The notes: a model not told the origin generated them from the sequence alone. A stretch of 6,894 nucleotides of DNA from Pseudomonadota bacterium (GCA_003242645.1 QGVC01000195.1:1-6894); one strand, 5' to 3'; shown: positions 1 to 6,570, numbered from the stretch's first letter. A program made the numbers and translations.

Positions 1-1124
1 ACGTTGTCGTGCGCGGCTTTTCCCTCGCAATCGTTTATTATGGCACGCTTGCGCTCGCCGTTTATCTCGTCTGCGTGCGGCTTCTGCCGTCCGATAGCGT
101 CGCAGCGCCCTCAGTCCCGCTTTACGATCGCATAAAAACGTCGATCTTTTTCCTGTCCGTCCTCTTTCTAGTTTACCATCTGGGCATCCTCGGCACTGGC
201 GAGCTGTTGGCCGCGCTTTATGCTGCGAGCTTCATGTTGGTGCTACTGATCATCGCCTTCCTCTATTTCAAATACGTTCTGAAGGACCCCGCGGTTGCTG
301 ATCAGTCCCTGATCAACAATCTCAGGCTCTGCCTCGAAACGCATGCGGACATGACGTCGTACCTGACGTTGTTGCTGGCGACGCTCGGCATCATGATCGG
401 CCTGTTCACCGTCACCGGCTTCATCAACCGCATGGGCGGGATGCTGCTCAACCTTGGAGCTTGGAACATCCTGGCCATGATTTTCATGGCCTACGTCTTC
501 GGGTGGCTGGTTGGTGCGGGCCTGCCGCCCACGGCAACGTACATCATCGGCGCGGTTGTCATTGTGCAGCCTCTCGTCAGCCTTGGGATCAATCCTTGGG
601 TGGCGCACTTCTTCGTCTTCTTGCTTTCGGTCTGGGGCGAGCTGTCCCCGCCAACGTCGCTAACGGCTGCCATTTCCTCCCGCATCGCGGAAGCTTCCTT
701 CATGCGAACCATGTGGGAAGCGCTCAAGCTCTGCTTGCCGATCACGCTGATGACCTTTGCAATCTTCACGCGTTCGGAAATGGTCGTCACGCCCGGCTGG
801 ACGCAGGTTCTCAACACCGCCGCCATGCTCATCGGCGCATCTGGCCTGGCGTTTGCGATGTTCGGCAGCTACACGCGCAATTTCGCAGCTGATGTTGCTC
901 TGCGCCTGTTGTTGACCGCCGTTTCGGGTGTCGTGCTGTTCCACCCCAACGACACTTTCGCATTGAGTGTCAGCCCGCTGGTTCTGATCGGCCTGGTTAT
1001 CGGCATCCTCCGGCATCGCGTAATTTCGCCACCGGCCGCGCGGGCAAAGCCGGTGAATGGCGAGAGTGAAGCAGAGCCTCTACCCGCTGGATCAGCGGTG
1101 CAAGACGTAAAAGGTGAGTATTGA
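1..1124 (+). CDS. TRAP transporter fused permease, C-terminal part (5' partial)
   Basis: This is the C-terminal portion of an inner-membrane TRAP permease of the fused DctQ-DctM type, which takes up organic or sugar acids using a cation gradient and a periplasmic binding protein. The frame is open to the left edge (codons at 3-8 read Val-Val), so the GTG at 9 is probably internal. Numbering from that GTG, hydrophobic helices lie at about 5-25, 45-90, 118-140, 150-205 and 240-255. The DctM-type motifs GLPPTATY (171-178) and ELSPPTSL (211-218) are clear; the second is followed by a typical amphipathic stretch ending in MWEALKL. After about residue 260 comes a further hydrophobic region of some 80 residues, as in fused TRAP proteins with a C-terminal DUF3394-like domain, then a polar tail. 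The gene converges on the sugar-acid operon. The binding protein and the N-terminal half are outside the window, so the substrate cannot be read here; a C4 sugar acid is an inference from context. Confidence 0.88.
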   Translation, partial: VVVRGFSLAIVYYGTLALAVYLVCVRLLPSDSVAAPSVPLYDRIKTSIFFLSVLFLVYHLGILGTGELLAALYAASFMLVLLIIAFLYFKYVLKDPAVADQSLINNLRLCLETHADMTSYLTLLLATLGIMIGLFTVTGFINRMGGMLLNLGAWNILAMIFMAYVFGWLVGAGLPPTATYIIGAVVIVQPLVSLGINPWVAHFFVFLLSVWGELSPPTSLTAAISSRIAEASFMRTMWEALKLCLPITLMTFAIFTRSEMVVTPGWTQVLNTAAMLIGASGLAFAMFGSYTRNFAADVALRLLLTAVSGVVLFHPNDTFALSVSPLVLIGLVIGILRHRVISPPAARAKPVNGESEAEPLPAGSAVQDVKGEY

Positions 1125-1129
1125 AGGCG

Positions 1130-1160
1130 AACGGGCCGCCAAAGCGGCCCGTTTGTTTTT
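1130..1160 (+). terminator. Rho-independent terminator of the TRAP permease gene
   Basis: A perfect 10-bp GC-rich stem (AACGGGCCGC at 1130-1139 with GCGGCCCGTT at 1144-1153) encloses a CAAA loop and is followed by TGTTTTT. It starts 6 bases after the permease stop codon. The T-run is only on the + strand side, so it serves the permease gene; as a terminator for the convergent TauE gene it would be weak. Confidence 0.92.
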
Positions 1161-1260
1161 GCGCTGTCAACTTGAGCTCAGGGAAGCCAACTCCGAAAAG
1201 TGTGGAGCGTGGAGTTCTTTTTATGGATGATCTTCGTTTCCTGCTGCGGAGCACCCAATC

Positions 1261-1989
1261 TCATCTGGTTGCGATGAGCATGACGCCCGCGGCCATGAGA
1301 AGGACCAACACGATAATGTGGAACCCGTGATCGCTTAAACGGCGATAGGCATGAAATCCTAACCACGCTCCGATCAGCGTGCCGGGCACAGCCATTAGCA
1401 CAAGCTTTCCGAGCTCTGCTGTCAGCAGCCCTGAAAAACCGTATGCAATCAGCGCGGTGGTGAGCACGGTCAGATTGAACATCTGAAACACGCCACGCCG
1501 CTCGACTTTGCTCCAGCCGCGAATAACGGCCCAGATTGTTGGAAGAACGCCGGACAACCCGGTGAGCCCGCCGATGATCCCACTACTCAACCCCATAATA
1601 CCATCGGCGAAGCGTCCGCCCCACTTCGTGCCAAATCTCGGTCTGAACAACAGCATGAAGGCCGAGTAGCAAATCAGCACGACGCCGACAGCAGTCTTGA
1701 ACGTTTCGGCGTCGATCCGTGTCAGCAGTTGCGCGCCGAAGGGAACGCCGATGACACCCCCGGCCAGGATCGGCCGCAGCATCGGCCAGTCGAGCTCATG
1801 CCAGATCTTCGGCAGGTTTTGCACCTGCGCGATGATCGCGCATACCGTCACCAGCGGAGCCGCAAGCGTCGGGCCGACGACATGCAGCCAGAAAGAAAGC
1901 GCCGTCAAACCCGTTCCAAACCCGGTCAGCCCGGCAACGAATCCTCCGGCGAAGGCGCCGAGCAGAATGAAAGCAAATGTTGTCGACAC
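1261..1989 (-). CDS. Sulfite exporter TauE/SafE family membrane protein
   Basis: This is a predicted polytopic inner-membrane permease of the TauE/SafE (DUF81) family, which includes proteins proposed to move sulfite, sulfoacetate or other small anions. The chosen GTG start at 1989 gives 242 residues, close to the family's usual 240-270. A longer reading from 2085 would add an Arg-rich, non-membrane leader inside the upstream SDR gene and is unlikely. A GGAG and a nearer AGG precede the GTG. The family's internal duplication is visible: GLTGFGTG at 20-27 and GLTGLSG at 141-147, each at the start of a hydrophobic half. Hydrophobic segments lie at about 5-30, 40-58, 72-90, 97-115, 128-155, 170-190, 195-212 and 223-240. 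The gene begins 20 bp after the SDR stop, so it is very probably the last gene of the same operon. The substrate is unknown; efflux or uptake of an organic acid, or sulfite export, are both possible. Confidence 0.88.
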   Translation of the reverse strand: MSTTFAFILLGAFAGGFVAGLTGFGTGLTALSFWLHVVGPTLAAPLVTVCAIIAQVQNLPKIWHELDWPMLRPILAGGVIGVPFGAQLLTRIDAETFKTAVGVVLICYSAFMLLFRPRFGTKWGGRFADGIMGLSSGIIGGLTGLSGVLPTIWAVIRGWSKVERRGVFQMFNLTVLTTALIAYGFSGLLTAELGKLVLMAVPGTLIGAWLGFHAYRRLSDHGFHIIVLVLLMAAGVMLIATR

Positions 1990-2009
1990 TCGGCACCTAG
2001 CTCCGCAGA

Positions 2010-2759
2010 TCAGTAGGTCGCGCGTCCGCCGGAAATGTCGAGCACTTGTCCGGTCGTGAAGGAGCACTCGGCGGATGCCGCCCAAGCAACGAGAGCCGCC
2101 ACTTCTTCAACGGTCACGAACCGGCCGCGCGGAATTTTCGAGAGCATGAACTGGATGTGCTCTTCGGTGACCTGGTCAAGAATTGCCGTGCGGGCGGCTG
2201 CCGGTGTGATGGCATTGACAGAAATGTCGTAGGTGGCAAGCTCTTTCGCGAGCGATTTCGTGAGCCCAATCAACGCGGCTTTTGAGGCCGAATAGGCGCT
2301 GGCATTCGGATTGCCTTCTTTCCCTGCAATCGAGGCGATGTTGACGATGCGCCCGTAGTTCTGCGCGATCATGCCCGGCACGATGGCCTTGCAGCAGAGC
2401 CATGGCCCCTCGAAATTGATTTTCATCGTCCTTTGCAGCTCTTCCAGGGAATATTCCCACAGCTTTGCTGTCGGGCCGGCAATGCCAGCATTGTTGACGA
2501 GAATGTCGATTCGTCCGAACGCGGCGAGGGTGGCATCGCGAGCTTTCTCGACCGCCTGGGGCTCCGTCACGTCGCATTCGATAACTCTCACGTCGCCGCC
2601 AATCTCGCCGGCAGTCTTTTGCGCGAGCGGAAAGTCCCGATCCCAGATCGCCACCTTCGCACCAGACGCGACGAACCGCTCCGTTATAGCGCGGCCGAAT
2701 CCTTGGGCGCCGCCTGTGACAACGGCTATGCGATTTTCGAGATCGATTTTATTGGCCAT
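2010..2759 (-). CDS. Short-chain dehydrogenase/reductase (SDR), probable sugar-acid dehydrogenase
   Basis: A classical SDR of 249 residues, a cytosolic NAD(P)-dependent alcohol/ketone oxidoreductase. The ATG at 2759 is preferred over a more upstream start because MANKIDLENR is a normal SDR opening and an AAGGAGAGGA ribosome-binding site lies just before it. Visible parts are the nucleotide-binding TGGAQGFG (15-22), an acidic Asp40 at the end of the second beta strand (favouring NAD over NADP), NNAG (89-92), Asn114, catalytic Ser143, and YSASK with Tyr156 and Lys160. The stretch after the active site reads NAITPAAART (182-191), not the common NxxxPG form. The C-terminus has FTTGQVLDISGG (234-245). 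The gene sits 123 bp downstream of otnC and 20 bp before the TauE-like gene. Together with NAD preference this suggests an oxidative, catabolic step that feeds the kinase/decarboxylase pair. The specific substrate, such as a tetronate, is inferred; ketoacyl-reductase-type annotation would be by general homology only. Confidence 0.92.
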   Translation of the reverse strand: MANKIDLENRIAVVTGGAQGFGRAITERFVASGAKVAIWDRDFPLAQKTAGEIGGDVRVIECDVTEPQAVEKARDATLAAFGRIDILVNNAGIAGPTAKLWEYSLEELQRTMKINFEGPWLCCKAIVPGMIAQNYGRIVNIASIAGKEGNPNASAYSASKAALIGLTKSLAKELATYDISVNAITPAAARTAILDQVTEEHIQFMLSKIPRGRFVTVEEVAALVAWAASAECSFTTGQVLDISGGRATY

Positions 2760-2882
2760 TTCTCTTTCCTCTCCTTGTTTGAATTCCTCGATCTCCACCC
2801 GGGCTCTGCTCTAAGGGCACGACACCAACGCAAGGCACAGCGCAACGGGGTCGGACTTAGGCGGGCCTGCGCAATGGAACAC
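2760..2882 (-). other. 123-bp gap between otnC and the SDR gene
   Basis: The gap carries the SDR ribosome-binding site (AAGGAGAGGA, about 2765-2776) directly before its ATG. I see no hairpin followed by a T-run on the - strand, so transcription from otnC probably continues through. A direct repeat of TTGCGC/TTGCGT is present but no convincing -35/-10 pair, so an internal promoter cannot be claimed or excluded. Confidence 0.5.
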
Positions 2883-3521
2883 CTAGTTTGAAAACCGACG
2901 GCGCAACTCGGTGACTTGGTCATCTGTCAAAGTTCGAATTGATTGCCCGCGAAGAAGGAGATAAAGGCGCGCCGTTTCCTCCAGCTCCTCGATTGCATCC
3001 ATGGCAGCTGATAAGTTTGTGCCAGCGACGACAGGACCATGGTTGGCAAGAAGCACCGCGTGATGGCGGTCAGCCAGCTTCCCGACCGCTTCGGCCAAGG
3101 CTTTGTCGCCTGGAGGATAGTAGGGAACAAGGGGAAGCGAACCGACGCGCATTACATAATAAGCCGTGATCGGTGGCAAACAGTTCTCAGGGTCGACGCC
3201 TTCTAGGCAGCTGACGGCGACGGAATAAGTGGAATGGAGATGAACGACGGCCCCGGCATTCGGTCGCGCATTGTACATGGTCGTATGCAGAAAAGCCTCC
3301 TTGGTCGGCGGATCCCCGGACACGAGCCGTCCGTCTGGATCGAGCTTCGATAATCGTGCCGGATCGAGCGTGCCGAGAGAGGAGCCCGTCGGCGTCATCA
3401 GCCAGCCGCCGTCTTGGAGACGAAGGGAAATATTCCCTGTGGAGCCATGCGTCAGCCCGCGATTGAACAGCGAGGCACCAGCAGCACAAATCTGTTCACG
3501 GAGCTTCGTCTCTGTACTCAT
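2883..3521 (-). CDS. otnC: 3-oxo-tetronate 4-phosphate decarboxylase (class II aldolase family)
   Basis: A class II aldolase/adducin-fold, divalent-metal enzyme of 212 residues. In the OtnK-OtnC pathway such enzymes decarboxylate 3-oxo-tetronate 4-phosphate to dihydroxyacetone phosphate and CO2 in the cytosol. Visible hallmarks are GLTHGSTGNIS (22-32, phosphate/substrate-binding loop), the PTGSSLG segment (44-50), KEAFLH with Glu75 as the probable catalytic acid, the metal ligands His94 and His96 in HLHSTYS, and the third ligand His161 in ANHGPVVAG. The length matches the family. The ATG at 3521 overlaps the otnK stop as ATGA, and no strong ribosome-binding site precedes it, so translational coupling is likely. 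An in-frame GTG 15 bases upstream (3536) is an alternative start. The specific function rests largely on the adjacent DUF1537 kinase; on its own the protein could be another fuculose-phosphate-aldolase-like enzyme. Confidence 0.87.
   Translation of the reverse strand: MSTETKLREQICAAGASLFNRGLTHGSTGNISLRLQDGGWLMTPTGSSLGTLDPARLSKLDPDGRLVSGDPPTKEAFLHTTMYNARPNAGAVVHLHSTYSVAVSCLEGVDPENCLPPITAYYVMRVGSLPLVPYYPPGDKALAEAVGKLADRHHAVLLANHGPVVAGTNLSAAMDAIEELEETARLYLLLRGQSIRTLTDDQVTELRRRFSN
3518..3521 (-). promoter_or_regulatory. ATGA stop/start overlap coupling otnK and otnC
   Basis: On the - strand the otnK TGA stop (3520-3518) and the otnC ATG (3521-3519) share bases as ATGA. The bases before this ATG contain only a distant AAGG, which is consistent with re-initiation by ribosomes finishing otnK and would keep kinase and decarboxylase output matched. 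Confidence 0.75.
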
Positions 3522-4783
3522 TCGAGGAGATTCCACGCCTTCAAGAAGAAATCAGGCGCGCCGAAATTACCCGACTTCAATGCCATCACCAATTTGCGGT
3601 CATCCATGCTGCGGGTCCACGGAACGCCGGGATCGATCTCCGGGCCAATCTCGATGGCCGTGATGCCCAGGGCGCCCACGACTGCGCCCGAAGTCTCGCC
3701 GCCCGCCACGATAAGGCGCGAGAATCCCTTCTCCACCAGATCTCGTGCTACGGCCGCAAGCTCCCGCTCGACCAACTCACCTGCAGCCTCGCGGCCGAGC
3801 TCGGCCTGCACCGCCCGCACATTTGCTGGCTCGTCGCTGGAATAGATCAGAACCGGCTGATCGACGGGCTGCTTCAGGGCCCAACTCACGACGTCCGACG
3901 CGGCGAGCTTTCCCTGCGCAATCGCGAGCGGATCGACCTTGAAGGCGGGTATTCCTGCCGCCTTCGCGGACCGCACCTGCCCGCGCGTCGCTTCAGAACA
4001 GCTACCCGCAATGATGAGAGCTCGACCTGGCGGTGCCGGCATGTGTCTTGCGGGCTCGGCTTTCTGCAACAGGCCCTGCCGCGCGAAGTTGTCGGGCAGC
4101 CCCATGGCGAGCCCCGAACCGCCGGTGATCAGTGGATGGTCCGCCGCGGCGGCCCCCAGCGACACGAGATGCCGATCACTGATGGCATCGGCCACCGCTA
4201 ATCGCGTTCCGGCCCGAGCGGCTTCATTGAGCGCAGCAGTGATGGCGTCCGGACCTTGATCAACGACACCATAGGGAACGAGCCCCACCTTCAGCCGTGT
4301 CTGCCGCTGTAGCACCCGCACCAGATTGGAATCCCGCATGGGGGTGAGCGGGTGATCCTTCATCGGGCTTTCGTGCAGGAGCACGTTGCCGACGAAGAGA
4401 TGGCCCATGTAAACGGTGCGCGAATTGGTTGGAAAAGCCGGGCAAACAAGCGCAATTTCACCCCTCACCTTTTCGAGGAGCGCTTCCGCCACGGGGCCGA
4501 TATTGCCTCGGTCGGTCGAGTCGAAGGTGGAGCAGTACTTGAAGTACAGCTGCCGCGCCCCCCGCGCCAGCAAGGCCTCCGCGCTGGCCAGGGACCAACG
4601 CACGGCCTCGCCGGCCGGGTTGGTGCGCGATTTGAGCGCCACGACGACTGCATCGGCGTTGTCCATGAGCGTTGATGCATCGGGCACGCCCATGACCTGC
4701 ACGGTGCGCATGCCGTTGCGGCTCAGCATGAGTGCAAGATCGGTGGCGCCGGTCAAATCGTCGGCGATGCAGCCAAGGAGCAC
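3518..4783 (-). CDS. otnK: 3-oxo-tetronate kinase (DUF1537 / four-carbon acid sugar kinase)
   Basis: A full-length, 421-residue member of the DUF1537 (four-carbon acid sugar kinase) family. It phosphorylates 3-oxo-tetronate at O4 with ATP, in the cytosol, ahead of the OtnC decarboxylase. The N-terminal, substrate-binding domain (about 1-230) opens with [11 protein letters not shown] (5-15), has the KYCSTFDST segment (82-90) with GNIGP (93-97), and ends near TGGSGLAMG (220-228). The C-terminal, nucleotide-binding domain (about 255-415) shows AGSCSEAT (259-266), the glycine-rich [13 protein letters not shown] (361-373), PGVPW (385-389) and [12 protein letters not shown] (402-413). The start is the GTG at 4783, preceded by a near-perfect AGGAGG seven bases upstream. 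It is the first gene of the - strand operon and is directly coupled to otnC. Other DUF1537 members act on D-threonate, 4-hydroxy-threonate-type or branched sugar acids, so the exact substrate is inferred; the neighbouring class II aldolase makes the OtnK assignment the best one. Confidence 0.9.
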   Translation of the reverse strand: MLLGCIADDLTGATDLALMLSRNGMRTVQVMGVPDASTLMDNADAVVVALKSRTNPAGEAVRWSLASAEALLARGARQLYFKYCSTFDSTDRGNIGPVAEALLEKVRGEIALVCPAFPTNSRTVYMGHLFVGNVLLHESPMKDHPLTPMRDSNLVRVLQRQTRLKVGLVPYGVVDQGPDAITAALNEAARAGTRLAVADAISDRHLVSLGAAAADHPLITGGSGLAMGLPDNFARQGLLQKAEPARHMPAPPGRALIIAGSCSEATRGQVRSAKAAGIPAFKVDPLAIAQGKLAASDVVSWALKQPVDQPVLIYSSDEPANVRAVQAELGREAAGELVERELAAVARDLVEKGFSRLIVAGGETSGAVVGALGITAIEIGPEIDPGVPWTRSMDDRKLVMALKSGNFGAPDFFLKAWNLLE

Positions 4784-4790
4784 GGGAAAC

Positions 4791-4796
4791 CCTCCT
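4791..4796 (-). promoter_or_regulatory. Strong ribosome-binding site of otnK
   Basis: The - strand reads AGGAGG, seven bases before the GTG start of otnK. It decides the start: no better in-frame start is nearby, and the family's conserved N-terminus begins immediately at this codon. Confidence 0.85.
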
Positions 4797-4898
4797 GCCT
4801 GTCAGCCCATCGGCAGACCTATACTTCAACACACGGGAGAGGGCACCACCAGCCTTGGCTCCGCGGATCGAGGTTGATAGATCGTCCCAAACCCCTTC

Positions 4899-4904
4899 AG
4901 GAGA
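4899..4904 (+). promoter_or_regulatory. Ribosome-binding site fixing the panB-like start
   Basis: AGGAGA at 4899-4904 precedes the GTG at 4913 by eight bases. This supports the GTG over a TTG at 4874, which would add 13 residues unlike the PanB family and has no comparable site. Confidence 0.75.
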
Positions 4905-4912
4905 GTTCCCCC

Positions 4913-5737
4913 GTGTCCAGCCAAGGTTCCGTCTCGCGATTGACCTCGGTTGATATACGCTCGCGCAAGGGCGGCGTGCCGATCGTTTCGCTAACGGCTT
5001 ACAGCGCCAACATCGCCGCAATTGCCGACAGCCACGTCGATTTCCTTCTCGTGGGCGACAGTGTCGGGATGGTCGTGCACGGGTTCGAGAACACGCTGCC
5101 AGTGACGCTTGAGATGATGATCATGCACGGGGCGGCGGTGGTCCGCGGCACCAAACGTGCCCTGGTCGTGGTGGATCTGCCGTTCGGCACCTACGAGGAG
5201 AGCCCGCAAGTCGCCTTCCGCAATGCCTCGCGGATCATGCGCGAAACGGGGTGCGGCGCCGTCAAGCTCGAAGGTGGGCGTCACATGGCCGAGACGATCC
5301 GCTATCTGGTCGAGCGCGGAATACCGGTGATGGGGCATGTCGGCTTAACGCCGCAGTCGATCAACACGCTCGGCGGCTTCCGCGCCCAAGGCCGCACAGA
5401 GGACCAGTGGGATGCGATCGAGGCTGATGCGAAGGCGGTGAGCGACGCAGGTGCTTTCGCCATCGTGCTCGAGGCCATGGCCGAGCCGCTCGCGGCGCGG
5501 CTGACCCAGGCTGTTCCCATCCCCACCATCGGCATCGGCGCCTCGTCGGCGTGTGATGGACAGATCCTGGTGATGGACGACATGCTCGGCATCACCCCGC
5601 GCGTGCCCAAGTTCGTGAAACAGTTCGGCCAGATCGGCCAAGCCATCGACCGCGCGATCGCCGACTACGCCGCCAGCGTCCGTAATCGGAGCTTCCCTGC
5701 GCCTGAGCACACTTACGGGATGAAGCCGAAAAGCTAG
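4913..5737 (+). CDS. panB: 3-methyl-2-oxobutanoate (ketopantoate) hydroxymethyltransferase-like protein
   Basis: A 274-residue PanB homologue with a TIM-barrel fold of the PEP mutase/isocitrate lyase superfamily. The canonical enzyme transfers a hydroxymethyl group from methylene-tetrahydrofolate to 3-methyl-2-oxobutanoate, the first step of pantothenate synthesis. The key residues known from E. coli PanB are in place: LVGDS with metal ligand Asp49, VVDLPF with Asp88, VKLEGG with Lys118 and Glu120, GHVGLTPQS with His142, and LEAM with catalytic Glu187. IGIGA (206-210) and DGQILVMDD (215-223) are also conserved, followed by the VPKFVKQF segment. The start is the GTG at 4913. It is divergent from otnK by 129 bp, has no panC beside it, and is followed by a convergent doxX. 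It is either the housekeeping PanB or a paralogue acting on a keto acid of the neighbouring pathway; the sequence alone does not decide this. Confidence 0.88.
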   Translation: MSSQGSVSRLTSVDIRSRKGGVPIVSLTAYSANIAAIADSHVDFLLVGDSVGMVVHGFENTLPVTLEMMIMHGAAVVRGTKRALVVVDLPFGTYEESPQVAFRNASRIMRETGCGAVKLEGGRHMAETIRYLVERGIPVMGHVGLTPQSINTLGGFRAQGRTEDQWDAIEADAKAVSDAGAFAIVLEAMAEPLAARLTQAVPIPTIGIGASSACDGQILVMDDMLGITPRVPKFVKQFGQIGQAIDRAIADYAASVRNRSFPAPEHTYGMKPKS

Positions 5738-5740
5738 ACC

Positions 5741-5768
5741 TGGGTGCCGGATCAGCCTCTGGCACCCA
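5741..5768 (+). terminator. Hairpin after the panB-like gene, possible terminator
   Basis: TGGGTGCC (5741-5748) pairs perfectly with GGCACCCA (5761-5768) around a 12-base loop, beginning 3 bases after the panB-like stop codon. The following sequence, TCTGTCTC, has only a sparse T-run, so termination may be weak or may rely on the second hairpin downstream. Confidence 0.5.
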
Positions 5769-5783
5769 TCTGTCTCACGCGGA

Positions 5784-5827
5784 AACAAACGCAGCTTCGA
5801 AGCCATGGAAACGAGCTTCGAAGCTGC
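5784..5827 (-). terminator. 13-bp stem terminator of the doxX gene
   Basis: GCAGCTTCGAAGC (5791-5803) and GCTTCGAAGCTGC (5815-5827) form a perfect 13-bp inverted repeat with an 11-base loop. Read on the - strand it starts 12 bases after the DoxX stop and is followed by GTTTGTTT, a moderate T-run. It therefore fits an intrinsic terminator for doxX and could also stop or protect the convergent panB-like transcript. Confidence 0.72.
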
Positions 5828-5839
5828 ACTGAAACCGGC

Positions 5840-6244
5840 TCAAGCCGCTCTTGCTGCTTCTTCTTTCCAAAGCCGGTCAACGCTCCACACGCCGCCGCCG
5901 GCAGCCGCGAGGTAGAGGAACACAAAAGAATACAGGGCTGCCAGCTCGCCACCGTTCAGTATCGGAAAGAAGCCGCGCGGCGCATGGGCATAGAAGTAGG
6001 CCACCGCGCACATGCCGGAGAGAATGAACGCCACCGGCCGGGTGAACAGCCCGATTACGAGAAGCGTGCCGCCGATCAACTCAAGAATGCCGGCAATGCC
6101 GCTCATGGTGAAGGGCGATGCATTGTTCATCGGCCCCACCGGAATGTTCAGGTACTTGGTGGTCCCGTGCTGCAGCAGCAGGAGACCCGACATGAACCGA
6201 AGGACACTCAGGAGCTGAGGTTGATACGGTGCAAGAAACTTCAT
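5840..6244 (-). CDS. DoxX family membrane protein
   Basis: A small integral membrane protein of 134 residues, the normal size for the DoxX family. Members are four-helix inner-membrane proteins; some are linked to quinone-dependent oxidation or to oxidative and sulfur stress, but most have no defined role. The ATG at 6244 is chosen over an upstream start because GAGAGG lies four bases before it and MKFLAPYQPQ is a typical DoxX opening. Helices are visible at about 11-26, 47-67, 70-87 and 101-118. Family features are LLLLQHGTTKY (21-31), ELIGGTLLVIGLFTRP (55-70), the FPILNGGELAALY segment (93-105) and GGGVWSVD (116-123). It stands alone between convergent panB-like and a long upstream non-coding stretch, so nothing ties it firmly to the sugar-acid genes. 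Confidence 0.9.
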   Translation of the reverse strand: MKFLAPYQPQLLSVLRFMSGLLLLQHGTTKYLNIPVGPMNNASPFTMSGIAGILELIGGTLLVIGLFTRPVAFILSGMCAVAYFYAHAPRGFFPILNGGELAALYSFVFLYLAAAGGGVWSVDRLWKEEAARAA

Positions 6245-6570
6245 GATGCCTCTCGATTGGATAGTCGGCCCGAACACTGCCGTTAGCTTAGCGAAAGTTA
6301 GCGCAGCGGGCCATGAAAGGGGGTCCGCGAGCGTCTATCCGAAGCAGGCATCCAATCGGAAATCACATTTGCGTAAGATGAGCTTATCGTGGGTGCCGTA
6401 CAGCTCGAAGGAGCACAACTTGTGGATGAGTTTTCCCCGAGTGAACGACTTGGAAAGCCGTGAGCCGCGTTCGAGCCGGCGACTGCCGCCACGCATGCAC
6501 GCGCGCGGTCCGCACCCCGCCCTGACATCCGGCTCGGAATTGCGGCGCTCTTCCTTCGGCCTGAAGCCGT
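6245..6570. other. Non-coding stretch upstream of doxX
   Basis: These 326 bases hold no convincing gene: the open frames across them have low-complexity Arg/Ser/Pro composition, no family resemblance and no good ribosome-binding site. The doxX promoter must lie on the - strand here. Three copies of TTAGC (6283, 6288, 6298) sit 40-60 bases before the doxX start. An 8-bp inverted repeat, CGAGCCGG (6472-6479) and CCGGCTCG (6529-6536), lies nearer the right-hand gene. No T-run-backed terminator was seen for that gene. Confidence 0.6.
6283..6302. repeat. Three TTAGC direct repeats upstream of doxX
   Basis: TTAGC occurs at 6283-6287, 6288-6292 and 6298-6302, that is at 5- and 10-base spacing. The cluster lies in the expected promoter area of doxX, so a protein-binding site is possible, but the unit is short and no regulator is known. 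Confidence 0.35.

Larger units (their letters stand above)
4784..4912. promoter_or_regulatory. Divergent promoter region between otnK and panB-like gene
   Basis: These 129 bases separate two genes that start in opposite directions, so promoters for both must lie here or extend into the genes. On the - strand TATAGG (about 4823-4818) is a possible -10 element for otnK. On the + strand TTGGCT (4854-4859) with TAGATC 17 bases on is a weak -35/-10 candidate for the panB-like gene. A short inverted repeat, CTGCC (4795-4799) and GGCAG (4812-4816), overlaps the otnK leader and is too short to call an operator. No regulator gene is in the window. Confidence 0.5.

Noticed and set aside
1189..1222. AACTCC/GGAGTT stem followed by CTTTTT, a possible second + strand terminator
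   Set aside because: The stem is only 6 bp with a 16-base loop, and the strong terminator at 1130-1160 already ends this transcript.
1987..2085. Extended N-terminus of the TauE-like protein starting at 2085
   Set aside because: The extra residues are Arg-rich, unlike the family, and lie within the SDR coding region; the GTG at 1989 gives a normal length.
4458..5021. Open frame on the - strand spanning the otnK start and panB start
   Set aside because: It is very rich in Arg/Ala/Gly, is in the shadow of otnK, and covers the divergent promoter region.
6472..6536. 8-bp inverted repeat CGAGCCGG/CCGGCTCG with a 49-base spacer
   Set aside because: At this GC content several such pairs are expected by chance within this distance range, and no T-run or other signal accompanies it.
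6554..6566. CTTCGGCCTGAAG near-palindrome as terminator of the cadherin-like gene
   Set aside because: The stem is only 4 bp and no T-run follows on the - strand.
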